From NCBI GenBank assembly GCA_044508835.1, contig JBIQHD010000025.1, positions 8,738 to 72,737 of the forward strand: 64,000 nt of DNA, read 5' to 3'. Positions 1 through 10,059 of the stretch are shown here, piece by piece (position 1 is the first letter of the stretch; each line of letters begins with the position of its first letter). The stretch is from JAKFDI01 sp044508835 (GTDB lineage: Bacteria; Pseudomonadota; Gammaproteobacteria; Burkholderiales; Burkholderiaceae_C). The translations under genes and the position numbers were made by a program. The notes beneath the pieces are model-generated. The model saw only the letters and a list, made by a program, of their open reading frames with translations, was not told the origin of the DNA and searched no databases.

Positions 1-3000
1 ACCAGGTCGACGAAGCCCTTGAGCATGCCGTTCAGCCGCGCGGCCTGCAGCGGTGCGCGGGGGGCGCCGCCGAGCGTGTGCCGGCACACCAGCGCGTCGA
101 GCGCGCGCGTGTCGACGCGGTGCGCGGGGAACCAGAACTCCATCTCGACCTGCAGGCTTCGCAGCGCCGCCGGGCGCACGGGCGTCGCCTGCGGGCTGAG
201 CCGGCGCAGGTCGAGCGGCGTGGCCAGCCAGGCGCCGAGCCAGTCGCGCAGCGGCTCGATCCAGCCGCTCCAGCCGCGCAGGTTGCAGCGCCGCGCGATC
301 AGGTCGGCCAGCTCGCGCGGGTCGGCGCCGACGGCGGCGAAGCCCTGCCGGCCCGCCCATTCGAGCAGCCCGTGCAGGAAGGAACCCGGCCCGGCGCCGC
401 GCGGAAAACCGTGCAGGCCCGGGGCGGCGACCGGCGCCTCGTCGACGGCGTCCAGGCCTTCGGTCGCGGCATGCGCCGGCTCGTCGGCCGCGTCGGCATA
501 GGTGTTCTCGGCGGCGCTGTCGGGTGCGATGCGCTCGTCGGCCGTCCGCAGCGCCGAATAGCTCGCGACCCACCAGGCCTCGCGCCGTTCGGGCAGCGGC
601 AGCGGTGCCGCTGCGGCGACGGCTTCGCCGCGCGGCACGAACCGTGCGCCGTCGAACGGCGCCGCGGGCTGCACGCGGATCGCCTCGCCATCGCCGCGCA
701 AGGCGTGCAGCACCGGCGCCAGCGCCGCCGGCGGCACGGGCTCGCCGCCGGCCAGCAGGTAGCCCAGCGCGCTGCGTTCGAGGCCCTTGGCCGGCGCGAC
801 GCCCACCCAGGTGGCGAAGCGCGCGCGGGTCAGCGCCACGTAGAGCTTGCGCAGGTCCTCGCCCAGGCGCTCGTGGTCGACGGCGGCGAGCACCTGCGCA
901 TCGCCGGCGAGCGCCACGTGGCGGCCCCCTTGCGCGTCGTGCCACACCAGCGGCAGGTCGGTGCCGCGGGCCGGGCGGAAGGCGCAGGCGAAGGGCAGGA
1001 AGACCAGTGGGTATTCGAGGCCCTTGGACTTGTGCACCGTCACCACCTTGACGAGGTCGGCGTCGCTCTCCAGCCGCAGGCGGCGGGCGTCGTTGTCGTC
1101 GCCCAGCTCGTCGTCCTGCGCGGCGAGGTGGCGGATCAGCGCATGCTCGCCGTCGAGCTGCGCGCTCGCCTGCTGCAGCAGTTCGGCCAGGTGCAGCACG
1201 TCGGTCAGCGTGCGCTCGTCGCCCTGCGCGAGCAGGCGCTCGGGCACGGCGAAGTCGTGCAGCAGCCGCCGCAGCATCGGCAGCACGCCCTGGCGGCGCC
1301 AGCACTCGCGGTAGCGGTGGAACTGCTCCACGCGCGATTCCCAGTGCAGTTCGTCGTGGCTCAGGCGGTCGAGTGCGGCCCACGGCAGCCCGAGCGTGGC
1401 GGTGGCCAGGGCGGCGCGCAGCAGGCGGTCGTCGCCGGGCTCGGCGCAGGCGGCGAGCCAGCGTTTCAGGTCGGCGGCCACGGCGCTGCGGAACACCGAG
1501 CCCCTGTCCGACAGGTAGACGGTGCGCACGCCGCCGGCCTTCAGCGCCTCGCGCACGGCATCGGCCTCGCGGCCGTTGTTCACCAGCACGGCGATGTCGC
1601 CCGGCTGCAGCGCGCGCAGCGGCTTGCCGGGCTCGGCAAAGCCGGCGCGGCCGTCCTGCCCGGCGCGCAGCAGCCGCACCACCTCGCCGGTGCAGACGGC
1701 CGCCATGCGCTGGCGCAGTTCGCCGGTGCCGAGCTCGGCCTCGGCGTCGAGGTGCCAGCAGGTGAGCGCGGGCGCCTCGGCGCCGTCCACGCACCAGCGC
1801 TCATCGCGGCCCTGCGCCGCCACTTCGACGAAGGGCAGCAGGTCGTCGCCGCCGGTGCGGAAGAGAAACGCGCCCTGCCCGCCGCTGCGCCGCTCGGCCT
1901 GGCCGAACACCTGGTTGACGGCGCCGACCATCGCCCGCGTCGAGCGGTAGTTGGTGCCGAGCGTGGCATGCCGGCCCGCGGTGTCTCGGCGCGCGGCGAG
2001 GTAGGTGTGGATGTCGGCGCCGCGAAAGGCGTAGATCGCCTGCTTCGGGTCGCCGATGAGCACCAGCGCCGTGTCCTGCGCGTTGCCCGCCACGCCGTAG
2101 ACGGCGTCGAAGATGCGGTACTGCAGCGGGTCGGTGTCCTGGAACTCGTCGATCAGCGCCACCGGGAACTGCCGGCGGATCAGCGCCGCGAGGCGCGCAC
2201 CGTTGGCGCCCTGCAGGGCGGCATCGAGCCGCGAGAGCAGGTCGTCGAAGCCCATCTGCGCGCGCCGCTCCTTCTCGCGGGCGAGGCGGCCGGCGCACCA
2301 GCGGGCGGCATGGGCCAGCAGGTCGTCGCGGCCGTCGGGCAGCGCGTCGAGGCGCTCGCGCAGGGTCGCCAGGTCGTGCAGCGCCGGGTGGTCGGGCGCG
2401 GGGCCGGATTTCCAGGCGTCGGCCAGGCCTTGCGGGGTGAGCCGCGTCCAGCCGGTGCTGCCGGCGGGGAACGGCGCATCGCATTCGCCGGCCGCCCACT
2501 GCCGCAGCCCATCGAGCCAGGGCTGGTAGAAGCGCGCCTGCAACCGGCGCCCGTCGACGAGCTTGCGCTGCGCGGCGTCGTCCAGCAGCGCCTGCAACGC
2601 GTCGATCCAGCCGGTCCACGGCGCCCGCATCGCCATCAGCTCGCGTTCGCGCTCGTCGCGCGCCCGGCCCAGGGCCTCGGCCGGCGGCAGGCCCTCGCCC
2701 AGCGAATCGCCCACGTCCAGCAGCCGCGCCACGGTCTTCTGCAGCGCATCCGGCGTGGCCCACCAGCCGGCCACCCGGGCCACGCCGTCTTCGTCCAGCG
2801 GATAGAAGAAGCTGCGCCAGTAGTCGCGCACCACCTCGGCCAGCAGCTCGCGCGAATCGGCTTCGAGCGTCTGGGTGAACAGGCTGTCGCTGTCGAAGGC
2901 GTGCTCGCGCAGCATGCGGTTGCACCAGCCGTGGATGGTGGACACGGCGGCCTCGTCCATCCATTCCGCCGCCAGCCGCAGCCGGCGCGCGCAGGCCGGC

Positions 3001-3332
3001 CACGCCTCGGGCGGATAGGCGGCGCGCAGCTCGCCCAGCAGATCGCTCGCGGGCGCCGCGTCCGGATCTCCAAGAAAACAATCAGCCGCCTCGGCGAGCG
3101 CGGCGCGGATGCGGTCGCGCAGTTCCTTGGTGGCTGCCTCGGTGAAGGTGACGACGAGGATCTCGGGCGGCGTGAGCGCGCGCGGGAAGGCCGCCTCGCC
3201 GCCGTGGCCGAGCACCAGCCGCAGGTACAGCGCGGCGATGGTGAAGGTCTTGCCGGTGCCGGCGCTCGCCTCGATCAGGCGACTGCCGCGCAGCGGGAAG
3301 GTCAAGGGCTGCAGCAGCTCGGGGACGCTCAT
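1..3332 (-). CDS. recB: RecB, exonuclease V beta subunit (3' end cut by window)
   Basis: RecB is the UvrD-type 3'-5' helicase and nuclease subunit of RecBCD, which processes double-strand breaks and degrades foreign linear DNA. About 1110 codons are present, against the usual roughly 1200. Residues 22-29 are the Walker A ASAGTGKT. LIDEFQDTDPLQY near residue 395 is Walker B, GDPKQAIYAFRGADIH follows near 430, VHKSKGLEYPLVF lies near 765 and LYVALTRAR near 830. The visible end reads LKGFVDLV, the first conserved acidic motif of the RecB nuclease domain, so the rest of that domain is off the window. The ATG at 3332 overlaps the recC stop as ATGA, so the two are translationally coupled. recD would be expected further left. 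The long plus-strand ORF here is a shadow. Confidence 0.96.
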   Translation of the reverse strand, partial: MSVPELLQPLTFPLRGSRLIEASAGTGKTFTIAALYLRLVLGHGGEAAFPRALTPPEILVVTFTEAATKELRDRIRAALAEAADCFLGDPDAAPASDLLGELRAAYPPEAWPACARRLRLAAEWMDEAAVSTIHGWCNRMLREHAFDSDSLFTQTLEADSRELLAEVVRDYWRSFFYPLDEDGVARVAGWWATPDALQKTVARLLDVGDSLGEGLPPAEALGRARDERERELMAMRAPWTGWIDALQALLDDAAQRKLVDGRRLQARFYQPWLDGLRQWAAGECDAPFPAGSTGWTRLTPQGLADAWKSGPAPDHPALHDLATLRERLDALPDGRDDLLAHAARWCAGRLAREKERRAQMGFDDLLSRLDAALQGANGARLAALIRRQFPVALIDEFQDTDPLQYRIFDAVYGVAGNAQDTALVLIGDPKQAIYAFRGADIHTYLAARRDTAGRHATLGTNYRSTRAMVGAVNQVFGQAERRSGGQGAFLFRTGGDDLLPFVEVAAQGRDERWCVDGAEAPALTCWHLDAEAELGTGELRQRMAAVCTGEVVRLLRAGQDGRAGFAEPGKPLRALQPGDIAVLVNNGREADAVREALKAGGVRTVYLSDRGSVFRSAVAADLKRWLAACAEPGDDRLLRAALATATLGLPWAALDRLSHDELHWESRVEQFHRYRECWRRQGVLPMLRRLLHDFAVPERLLAQGDERTLTDVLHLAELLQQASAQLDGEHALIRHLAAQDDELGDDNDARRLRLESDADLVKVVTVHKSKGLEYPLVFLPFACAFRPARGTDLPLVWHDAQGGRHVALAGDAQVLAAVDHERLGEDLRKLYVALTRARFATWVGVAPAKGLERSALGYLLAGGEPVPPAALAPVLHALRGDGEAIRVQPAAPFDGARFVPRGEAVAAAAPLPLPERREAWWVASYSALRTADERIAPDSAAENTYADAADEPAHAATEGLDAVDEAPVAAPGLHGFPRGAGPGSFLHGLLEWAGRQGFAAVGADPRELADLIARRCNLRGWSGWIEPLRDWLGAWLATPLDLRRLSPQATPVRPAALRSLQVEMEFWFPAHRVDTRALDALVCRHTLGGAPRAPLQAARLNGMLKGFVDL

Positions 3333-6300
3333 GTCTCGTCCCCCCGGTTGGCGCGCCCCGCCTTGCCGGCGCCCAGCGCCTCGTCGAGCGGCCGCAGCAG
3401 CGCATCGGCCAGCCGCGCGAATTCGCCGTCCGCCCACAAGGCGCCGAAGCCGGGGAAGGCGCGGGCGAGGTACGGGTTCGCGTCGCGCTCGCCGCGGAAG
3501 CCGCGCTCGGGGTCGCTGTCTTCGTAGTGGGCGCGGGCGGCCTCGAAGGCCTCGTGCGCGGCGGGCGTGCCGGCGCGGCCGCCCTTGCCGAGCCAGGCGA
3601 AGCCGCAGCCGGCCGCCAGCGGCAGCGGGCGGCGCAGGCCCTGCTGCCAGGCATCGAGCAGGGCGGCCCAGCAGCCGCGCGCCTGCTCGACGGGCAGCGG
3701 CGGCAGCGTCACCGTGCCGTTCTTGCTGACGATGACCGTGGTGAGCGGCTCGCCGCCCAGGTGCCCGGCCAGGTGCGCCACCCAGGCCGGCAGCAGCTTG
3801 TCGCGGCGGTAGCGCTGGCCCTTGAGCAGGCCGCTGCTTTCGAGCAGCAGCCGGGCGCGCGCGCCGGACTCGCCGCGGCGCATGCCGCCGAGCCAGTCGT
3901 CCAGCCGCAGGGCGGCGTCGGGCGCGGCGATCTCCAGCGGCTCGTCGGGGCATTCGACCGGCCAGGCGGCCAGCGCCTTGGCGTGCTCCTCGAACAGGGC
4001 AGCCATCGGCTCGGCCAGCGCCTCCTGCACGGCACGGCCGAAGCCGCCGGCGGGCAGCTCGCCGCGCCGCTCGATGCGCGCCAGCTGCGCCGCCAGCGCC
4101 GCCTCGCGCTCGCCGCCGGCGGCGAGCGCGGCCTGCTGCGCGTCGATGAGCTCGTCCTGCAGCTTCCAGTTCACGAGCGCGTCGAGGGCGAAGGGCTCCT
4201 GGTCCTCGGCCGCGGCATCGCCCTCGTCGAAATGGATGCCCAGGCGCAACTGGAAGAAGCTGCGCACCGGGTCCTTCAGGAAGCTGCCGAGCAGCTTCAG
4301 GGTGAGCGCGCCGTCGCGCACCATCGGGCCGAGCGGCAACGGCGCCTCGCCGGCCGCCGCCTGCGGCGCCCCCGATCGCCATTCGTGCGCGTAGCTGAAC
4401 AGGCCCGGCACCTGCCCGCCGAAGTACGCCGGATGAAAGGGCTGCAGCCGGTGCGTCACGGTCAGCGCATCGAGCAGCGAGCCGCCCCCGGCCAGCCGCC
4501 AGCCGGCCGCGAGGTGGTCGCGCAGCTGCGCCACCAGCACCGAGGGCGGCAGCGCCTCGTTGTCGCGGATGTCGCGCCCCACCCAGCTCACGTGCAGGTG
4601 CTCGCGCGCCGACAGCAGCGCTTCGAGGAAGAGGTAGCGGTCGTCCTCGCGCCGCGAGCGGTCGCCGGGGCGGTAGTCGCGCCCCATCAGGTCGAAGTCC
4701 ATCGGCACGCGGCTGCGCGGGTAGTCGCCGTCGTTCATGCCGAGCAGCGCCACGTGGCGGAACGGAATCGCGCGCATCGGCATCAGCGTGGCGAAGGTCA
4801 CCGCGCCGGCGAAGAAGGGCTGGTTCAGGCTGGGCTCGTCCATCTGCGCGAGCCAGTGCTCCCGCACGACCGACAGCGGCAGCGGCTCGACCAGGCCGGC
4901 GGCGCTGCACGCCTCCTGCCAGGCCTGCAGCGCGGTTTCCAGGCGCAGCAAGGTGAAGCCGTCGGCGCCCTCCTCCGCCAGGAAGAAGTCCTGCAGCAGC
5001 GCGCGCAGGCGTTCGGCCCACTCGGCCGGCGGCGCCGGCTCGGCCAGGCGCCGCCACAGCCGGTCGAGCGCGTCCACCAGCCGCAGCAGCGGGCCGAGCA
5101 GGGCCGCGTCGAGGCCGCCGATCTCGTCCAGCGGCTCGATGCCCTGCCACGCCGCGCCGTCGCCCACGGCATAGCCGAGCAGCATGCGGCGCAGGCCCGC
5201 GGCCCAGGTGTTCTGCGCCAGCCCGCCGGGCAGGTCGAGCCGGCGGCGCTGCTCGGCGTGCAGCCCCCAGCGGATGCCGGCGGCCGCGATCCAGCGCCGC
5301 AGCAGCGGCCGGTCGCGGTCGTCGATGCCGAAGCGCGCGCGCAGCGCCGGCACCTCCAGCAGGTCGAGCACGTCGCTCACGGCCACCCGCGACTGCGGCA
5401 GCGCGAGCAGCTGCTCCAGCGCGCCGAGCAGCGGGTCGACGTGGCGCCGCCCCTGGTCGGCCAGGGTGAACGGGATGTGGCGCGCATCGTCCGCCGGCAG
5501 CAGGCCGAACACCGCGCGCACGTGCGGCGCGTAGACGGCGATGTCGGGCACCATGACGATCACGTCGCGCGGGCGCAGCGTCGGGTCGGCCGCGAAGGCG
5601 GCCAGCAGCTGGTCGTGCAGCACCTCCACCTCGCGCTGCGGGCCGTGCGCCACGTGGAAGCGGATCGAGCGGTCGGCCCGCGCGTCCACCGCCGGCCAGC
5701 GCGCGCGGCTCTCGGCCAGCGGGCGCAGGTCGCGGATGTCGTCCTGCAGCTGCCGCAGCAGCGTGGCCGTGTCGTTCGGCTCGAAGCAGTCGATGCGCTG
5801 GCCGATGGCGCGAAAGCGCGGCTCGTAGGCCTCGGTCTCGTCGTGCGCGTCGAGCAGGCGGATGAAGTCGCGCCCCTGCCGGCCCCAGGCCGCCAGCAGC
5901 GGCTGGGCGTGCAGGTGCAGCGCCTCCTCGGCGATGGCGCCGTCGCCGCCCGGGCGGCGCGGGCGCCGCAGCCGCTCGGCGCGCAGCAGGTCTTTGTCAG
6001 CCACGATGTGCGACCAGTCGTGCTCGCAGGGGTTGTGCACGCACATCAGCACCTGCGTCCAGCGCGCGAGCGCCGCCAGCGCCTCCAGCGACTGCTGCGC
6101 GAGCGACGAGATGCCGAACACCACCAGCCGCCGCGGCAGCCCCGCCGGCCGCCCGCCGCCCGGCCGCGCGCAGGCGTCGAGGAAGCGCCGGTGCACCTCG
6201 GCGCGGCTGGCGAGCGCCGCCTGCGGCCCCACGTCGTCCTGCAGCGCGCGCCACAGCCGCGGCTGCCAGCGCAGCAGCTCGGGCACCGGCTGCCGGCCCT

Positions 6301-6826
6301 CGCGGGCGGTGGCGATCGCGTCGTCGCCGGCGGCCCAGCCGGCCAGCCAGTCGGCGCGATAGACCTGGTACTGGTCGAACAGGTCGGCCAGCCGCTCGGC
6401 GAGCTGGTGGCGCTTGCGCAGGTCGTCGTCGCGGGCGAGGAAGCGGCGCAGCGGCGCGAAGGCGTCCTCGGCCAGCAGCGCCGGCAGCATGCGCATCAGG
6501 CGCCACACCAGCAGCGGCTTGTCGAAGGGCGAGGCGGCCGGCACGTCGGCGGCGCCCAGCACCGCGCGGTAGGCCTGCCAGGTGAAGCGCGAGGGCAGCT
6601 GCATCGACAGCGCCGCCGCGATGCCGCAGCCGCCCTCGGCCGCGTCGCGCGCCAGCGCCAGCTTCAGCCACTGCGCCACGCCGTTGCTCTGCACCAGCAC
6701 CACCTCGTCTTCCAGCGGCGCGAGCGGGTGCCGCGCGATCCACGCCAGCATCAGGTCGCGCAAGGCCTCCGGGTGGTTGCCGTGCACCACCATGAAGCCG
6801 GGCTGGAGGGACGAGTCGTCGGGCAT
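3329..6826 (-). CDS. recC: RecC, exonuclease V gamma subunit
   Basis: RecC is the Chi-recognising scaffold subunit of RecBCD and holds RecB and RecD at the DNA end. The 1165-aa product is normal length for the family. The N-terminus carries the conserved VQSNGVAQWLKL segment at about residues 45-56, as in RecC helicase-like domain 1, and the MNDGDYPR motif lies in the middle. RecC proteins have degenerate helicase motifs without a functional Walker A, and none is seen here. It is first in the recC-recB pair, and its TGA overlaps the recB ATG. The start MPDDSSLQPGF is followed quickly by the conserved MVVHGNHPE block, so the choice is comfortable. Confidence 0.96.
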   Translation of the reverse strand: MPDDSSLQPGFMVVHGNHPEALRDLMLAWIARHPLAPLEDEVVLVQSNGVAQWLKLALARDAAEGGCGIAAALSMQLPSRFTWQAYRAVLGAADVPAASPFDKPLLVWRLMRMLPALLAEDAFAPLRRFLARDDDLRKRHQLAERLADLFDQYQVYRADWLAGWAAGDDAIATAREGRQPVPELLRWQPRLWRALQDDVGPQAALASRAEVHRRFLDACARPGGGRPAGLPRRLVVFGISSLAQQSLEALAALARWTQVLMCVHNPCEHDWSHIVADKDLLRAERLRRPRRPGGDGAIAEEALHLHAQPLLAAWGRQGRDFIRLLDAHDETEAYEPRFRAIGQRIDCFEPNDTATLLRQLQDDIRDLRPLAESRARWPAVDARADRSIRFHVAHGPQREVEVLHDQLLAAFAADPTLRPRDVIVMVPDIAVYAPHVRAVFGLLPADDARHIPFTLADQGRRHVDPLLGALEQLLALPQSRVAVSDVLDLLEVPALRARFGIDDRDRPLLRRWIAAAGIRWGLHAEQRRRLDLPGGLAQNTWAAGLRRMLLGYAVGDGAAWQGIEPLDEIGGLDAALLGPLLRLVDALDRLWRRLAEPAPPAEWAERLRALLQDFFLAEEGADGFTLLRLETALQAWQEACSAAGLVEPLPLSVVREHWLAQMDEPSLNQPFFAGAVTFATLMPMRAIPFRHVALLGMNDGDYPRSRVPMDFDLMGRDYRPGDRSRREDDRYLFLEALLSAREHLHVSWVGRDIRDNEALPPSVLVAQLRDHLAAGWRLAGGGSLLDALTVTHRLQPFHPAYFGGQVPGLFSYAHEWRSGAPQAAAGEAPLPLGPMVRDGALTLKLLGSFLKDPVRSFFQLRLGIHFDEGDAAAEDQEPFALDALVNWKLQDELIDAQQAALAAGGEREAALAAQLARIERRGELPAGGFGRAVQEALAEPMAALFEEHAKALAAWPVECPDEPLEIAAPDAALRLDDWLGGMRRGESGARARLLLESSGLLKGQRYRRDKLLPAWVAHLAGHLGGEPLTTVIVSKNGTVTLPPLPVEQARGCWAALLDAWQQGLRRPLPLAAGCGFAWLGKGGRAGTPAAHEAFEAARAHYEDSDPERGFRGERDANPYLARAFPGFGALWADGEFARLADALLRPLDEALGAGKAGRANRGDET

Positions 6827-6890
6827 GGCGCAATGCTCGCCGACGGCAGGCTCGCCAGGTGAGCCTGCCGGCGGCGCGGGGTGCCGGTGC

Positions 6891-7868
6891 TCAGGCGGCG
6901 GCCAGGCGGGCCAGCCGCTGCGTGATGAGCGCGTTCGCCTCGGCCATGATGCGGCCGATGAGCTCGGCCACCGTGGGCACGTCGTGGATCAGCCCCGCCA
7001 CCATGCCGCAGGACCAGGCGCCGGCATCCATCTCGCCGCCCTGCATGATGCGCGGGTACACGCCGCCGACCTCGGCCACGATGTCCTCGAACTTCAGGTC
7101 GGCGCCGAGCCGGCGCTCCTTCTCGAGCAGCCGCTCCACCGCGGCGTTGGTCAGCACGCGCTCGGTGTTGCGCAGCGGGCGCATCACCAGGCGCGTGTCG
7201 AGCTCGCTCGCGGCGACGATGGCGCGCTTGACGTTCTCGTGCACCGGCGCCTCCTGCGTGGCGATGAAGCGCGTGCCCATGTTCATGCCCTCGGCGCCCA
7301 GCGCCAGCGCGGCGACGAGCGAGCGCGCGTCGGCCATGCCGCCGGAGGCGACGAAGGGGATCTTCAGCTCGTCGGCCGCGCGCGGCAGCAGGATGAAGTT
7401 GGGCACGTCGTCCTCGCCCGGGTGGCCGCCGCACTCGAAGCCGTCGACGCTCACCGCATCGCAGCCGATGGCCTGCGCCTTCAGCGCGTGGCGCACCGAG
7501 GTGCACTTGTGGATCACCTTGACGCCGGCCTCCTGCAGCGCGGGCAGCCACTTCTGCGGGTTGTTGCCCGCCGTCTCCACCGCCTTGACGCCGCTGTCGA
7601 TGATGGCGCGCACGTAGCCGGGGTAGTCGGGCGGCGTGAGCGAGGGCAGGAAGGTGAGGTTGACGCCGAAGGGCTTGTCGGTCATCTCGCGGCAGCGGCG
7701 GATCTCGCCCGTCAGCAGCTCCGGCGTGCGCTGCGTGAGGCCGGTGATGATGCCCAGCCCGCCGGCGTTGGACACCGCCGAGGCCAGCTCGGCCAGGCCC
7801 ACGTGGTGCATGCCGCCCTGGATGATGGGATGTTCGATGCCGAACAGCTCGGTGATGCGTGTCTTCAA
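6891..7868 (-). CDS. Nitronate monooxygenase / 2-nitropropane dioxygenase family FMN protein
   Basis: This is a TIM-barrel flavoprotein of the NMO family, which oxidises alkyl nitronates with O2. Many members are annotated only by family. The N-terminal ELFGIEHPIIQGGMHHVG is typical, GGHPGEDDVPNF lies mid-protein, and VASGGMADARSLVAALALGA plus GMNMGTRF form the FMN phosphate-binding part. I choose the TTG at 7868 (325 aa) because AGAGGA sits 5 nt upstream and the conserved family start follows at once. The longer ATG reading frame adds unrelated Arg/Pro-rich sequence. It stands alone, 64 nt from recC. The true substrate cannot be told from sequence, and enoyl-reductase FabK-like relatives look similar. 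Confidence 0.88.
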   Translation of the reverse strand: MKTRITELFGIEHPIIQGGMHHVGLAELASAVSNAGGLGIITGLTQRTPELLTGEIRRCREMTDKPFGVNLTFLPSLTPPDYPGYVRAIIDSGVKAVETAGNNPQKWLPALQEAGVKVIHKCTSVRHALKAQAIGCDAVSVDGFECGGHPGEDDVPNFILLPRAADELKIPFVASGGMADARSLVAALALGAEGMNMGTRFIATQEAPVHENVKRAIVAASELDTRLVMRPLRNTERVLTNAAVERLLEKERRLGADLKFEDIVAEVGGVYPRIMQGGEMDAGAWSCGMVAGLIHDVPTVAELIGRIMAEANALITQRLARLAAA

Positions 7869-8026
7869 GGTCGTCCTCTCGTGGATGGGGGTTGGCGGGT
7901 CGGCCGCGGCCGGTGGGCCAGAGGGTACATGCACGGCCCGCGCCGCCCGCCCGGGCATGGCCCGCATGCCGTGCCTGTCTTGATGCAGGGCGCAGAATGC
8001 CCGTCTTTCCCGCGGAGGCCCGCCCG

Positions 8027-8590
8027 ATGACGCTGCGCACCCTCTCCACCGCCCTCGCCCTGCTGATCGCCGCATCGTCGGCACAGGCCGTGCTTAAGCC
8101 GGGCGACCGGGCGCCGGCCTTCGCCACCGAGGCCGCGCTCGGCGGCCAGCCCTTCACCTTCGAGCTGGCCCAGGCGCTGGCCAAGGGGCCGGTGGTGCTG
8201 TACTTCTTCCCGAAGGCGTTCACCGCCGGCTGCACCGTCGAGGCGCACGCCTTCGCCGAGGCCACGCCGCGCTTCCAGGCGCTCGGCGCCACGGTGATCG
8301 GCGTGTCGAGCGACGACATCGAGACGCTCAAGCGCTTCTCGGTCGAGGCCTGCCGCAACCAGTTCGCGGTGGCCGCCGATGCGCAAGCGAAGGTGATCCA
8401 GGCCTACGACGCGGCCAGCCTGTTCTCGCGCAACCGAGCGGCGCGCGTGTCCTACGTGATCGACCGTTCGGGCCGCATCGTCTACACCCACGACGGCATG
8501 AACCCCGAGGGCCACATCGAGCACACGCTGAAGGCGGTGGAGCGCCTGCGGCAACCGGCCGCGGCTCAAGTGCCGCAGAAGGTCCGGTAG
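8027..8590 (+). CDS. Secreted peroxiredoxin, AhpC/TSA (BCP-like)
   Basis: A thioredoxin-fold peroxidase that reduces H2O2 or organic peroxides, probably in the periplasm. Residues 1-21 are a signal peptide ending in SAQA. The mature part starts with LKPGDRAPAF. The peroxidatic cysteine is in FTAGCTVEAHAF, the usual TxxC context. A second cysteine in EACRNQF could act as the resolving residue. The ATG at 8027 has GGAGG 8 nt upstream, and the frame continues open further upstream without homology. Length is 187 aa. The gene converges on selO and their 3' ends overlap by 25 nt. Confidence 0.9.
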   Translation: MTLRTLSTALALLIAASSAQAVLKPGDRAPAFATEAALGGQPFTFELAQALAKGPVVLYFFPKAFTAGCTVEAHAFAEATPRFQALGATVIGVSSDDIETLKRFSVEACRNQFAVAADAQAKVIQAYDAASLFSRNRAARVSYVIDRSGRIVYTHDGMNPEGHIEHTLKAVERLRQPAAAQVPQKVR

Positions 8591-10059
8591 CAGGCCGTCA
8601 CGGCGGCGGGCGCGGGCTCGGCGTAGCGGGCGTTCCCGCCGGTCTCGTCGTACGGCCGGCGCAGCGCGGCGAGCAGCTGCTCGAAGGGCGCCAGGTCCTC
8701 GCGGTCGGACGCCGCGGCGAGCGCCTCCTCGACCCGGTGGTTGCGCGGGATGACCCACGGGCTGACGCGCCGCATGCGCGCGGCACGCCCGGCAGCGCCC
8801 TCGCCTTCCAGGCGCGCGTGCCAGCGGGCGAGCCACGCATCCGGCGCCGCCCGCTCGCGGAACAGCGCACGCAGCGGCGCCTCGTCGCCCTCGGCCGCAT
8901 CGGCGAGCCGGCGCCACGCCAGGGTGAAATCGACGCCCTGGGCATGCAGCAGCGCGAGCCAGTCGTCCGCGAGCGCGGCGTCGTCGGGCATCGCATCCGC
9001 GAGGCCGAGCTTGGCGCGCTGCCCCGCCACCAGCGCCTCGCGGTACAGCGCCGGGAAGGCCTCGATCACCTCGGTGGCCTGCGCCACGGCCCGGGCCATC
9101 GCCGGCTCGGTGTCGTCGGCGGCGATCAGCGGCAGCAGCGTCTCGGCCAGGCGCGCGAGGTTCCACGCGGCGATGGGCGGCTGGTTGCCGAAGGCATAGC
9201 GGCCGTGGTGGTCGATGGAGCTGAAGACCGCCATCGGGTCGTAGGCCTCCATGAAGGCGCAGGGCCCGTAGTCGATGGTCTCGCCGGAGATCGTCATGTT
9301 GTCGGTGTTCATCACGCCGTGGATGAAGCCGACGTTCATCCATTGCGCGACGAGCCGGGCCTGCCGTCCGGCCACGTGGCGCAGCAGGGCGAGGAAGCGG
9401 TCCGGCGCGCCGGCCAGCTCGGGGTCGTGCCGCGCGATGGCGTATTCGGCGAGCCGGCGCACGCGCTGCGTCTCGCCGCGCGCGGCGAAGAACTGGAAGG
9501 TGCCCACGCGCAGGTGGCTCGCCGCCACGCGCGTCAGCACGGCGCCGGGCAGCGGCAGCTCGCGCCGCACCGGCTCGCCCGTGGCGGCCACCGCGAGCGC
9601 GCGCGTCGTCGGGATGCCCAGGGCGTGCATCGCCTCGCCGACCAGCACCTCGCGCAGCATCGGCCCGACGGCGGCCTTGCCGTCGCCCCCGCGCGAGAAC
9701 GGCGTGCGGCCCGAACCCTTCAGCGCGATGTCGCGGCGCCGGCCTTGGCGGTCGACCACCTCGCCCAGCAGCAGCGCCCGGCCGTCGCCCAGCTGCGGCG
9801 AGAAGCCGCCGAACTGGTGGCCGGCATAGGCCTGCGCGATCGGCTCGGCGCCCTCGGGCACCCGGTTGCCGGCGAAGACGCTCGCGCCCTCGGCGCCGGC
9901 CAGCGCGGCGGCGTCGAGCCCGAGCTCGTCGGCCAGGGCGTGGTTGAGGAACAGCAGGCGCGGCGCCGGCACGGCGGCCGGCGGCTGGCGGACGTGGAAG
10001 CCCTCCAGCTCGCGTGCGTAGGTGTTGTCGAAGCGGAAGGCGGTGGCGGCGACAGGCAT
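8566..10059 (-). CDS. selO: SelO (YdiU/UPF0061) protein adenylyltransferase
   Basis: SelO is a pseudokinase-fold enzyme that transfers AMP to protein hydroxyl groups and takes part in the oxidative stress response. It has the family signatures FDNTYARELEGF at the N-terminus, AYAGHQFGG followed by LGDGRA, and MNTDNM for the active-site region. The last residues CYRTFCGT keep a Cys pair near the C-terminus, where some homologues carry selenocysteine or cysteine. I choose the ATG at 10059 (497 aa) because the conserved block starts 8 residues later. ATGs at 10107 and 10134 are alternatives with no better ribosome site. Its 3' end overlaps the peroxiredoxin gene tail to tail. Confidence 0.92.
   Translation of the reverse strand: MPVAATAFRFDNTYARELEGFHVRQPPAAVPAPRLLFLNHALADELGLDAAALAGAEGASVFAGNRVPEGAEPIAQAYAGHQFGGFSPQLGDGRALLLGEVVDRQGRRRDIALKGSGRTPFSRGGDGKAAVGPMLREVLVGEAMHALGIPTTRALAVAATGEPVRRELPLPGAVLTRVAASHLRVGTFQFFAARGETQRVRRLAEYAIARHDPELAGAPDRFLALLRHVAGRQARLVAQWMNVGFIHGVMNTDNMTISGETIDYGPCAFMEAYDPMAVFSSIDHHGRYAFGNQPPIAAWNLARLAETLLPLIAADDTEPAMARAVAQATEVIEAFPALYREALVAGQRAKLGLADAMPDDAALADDWLALLHAQGVDFTLAWRRLADAAEGDEAPLRALFRERAAPDAWLARWHARLEGEGAAGRAARMRRVSPWVIPRNHRVEEALAAASDREDLAPFEQLLAALRRPYDETGGNARYAEPAPAAVTACYRTFCGT

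Noticed and set aside
78..6862. Two very long plus-strand open frames opposite recB and recC
   Set aside because: They mirror the GC-rich codons of recB and recC, have Arg/Gln/Ala/His-rich shadow composition and no domain. The minus-strand products carry all expected motifs.
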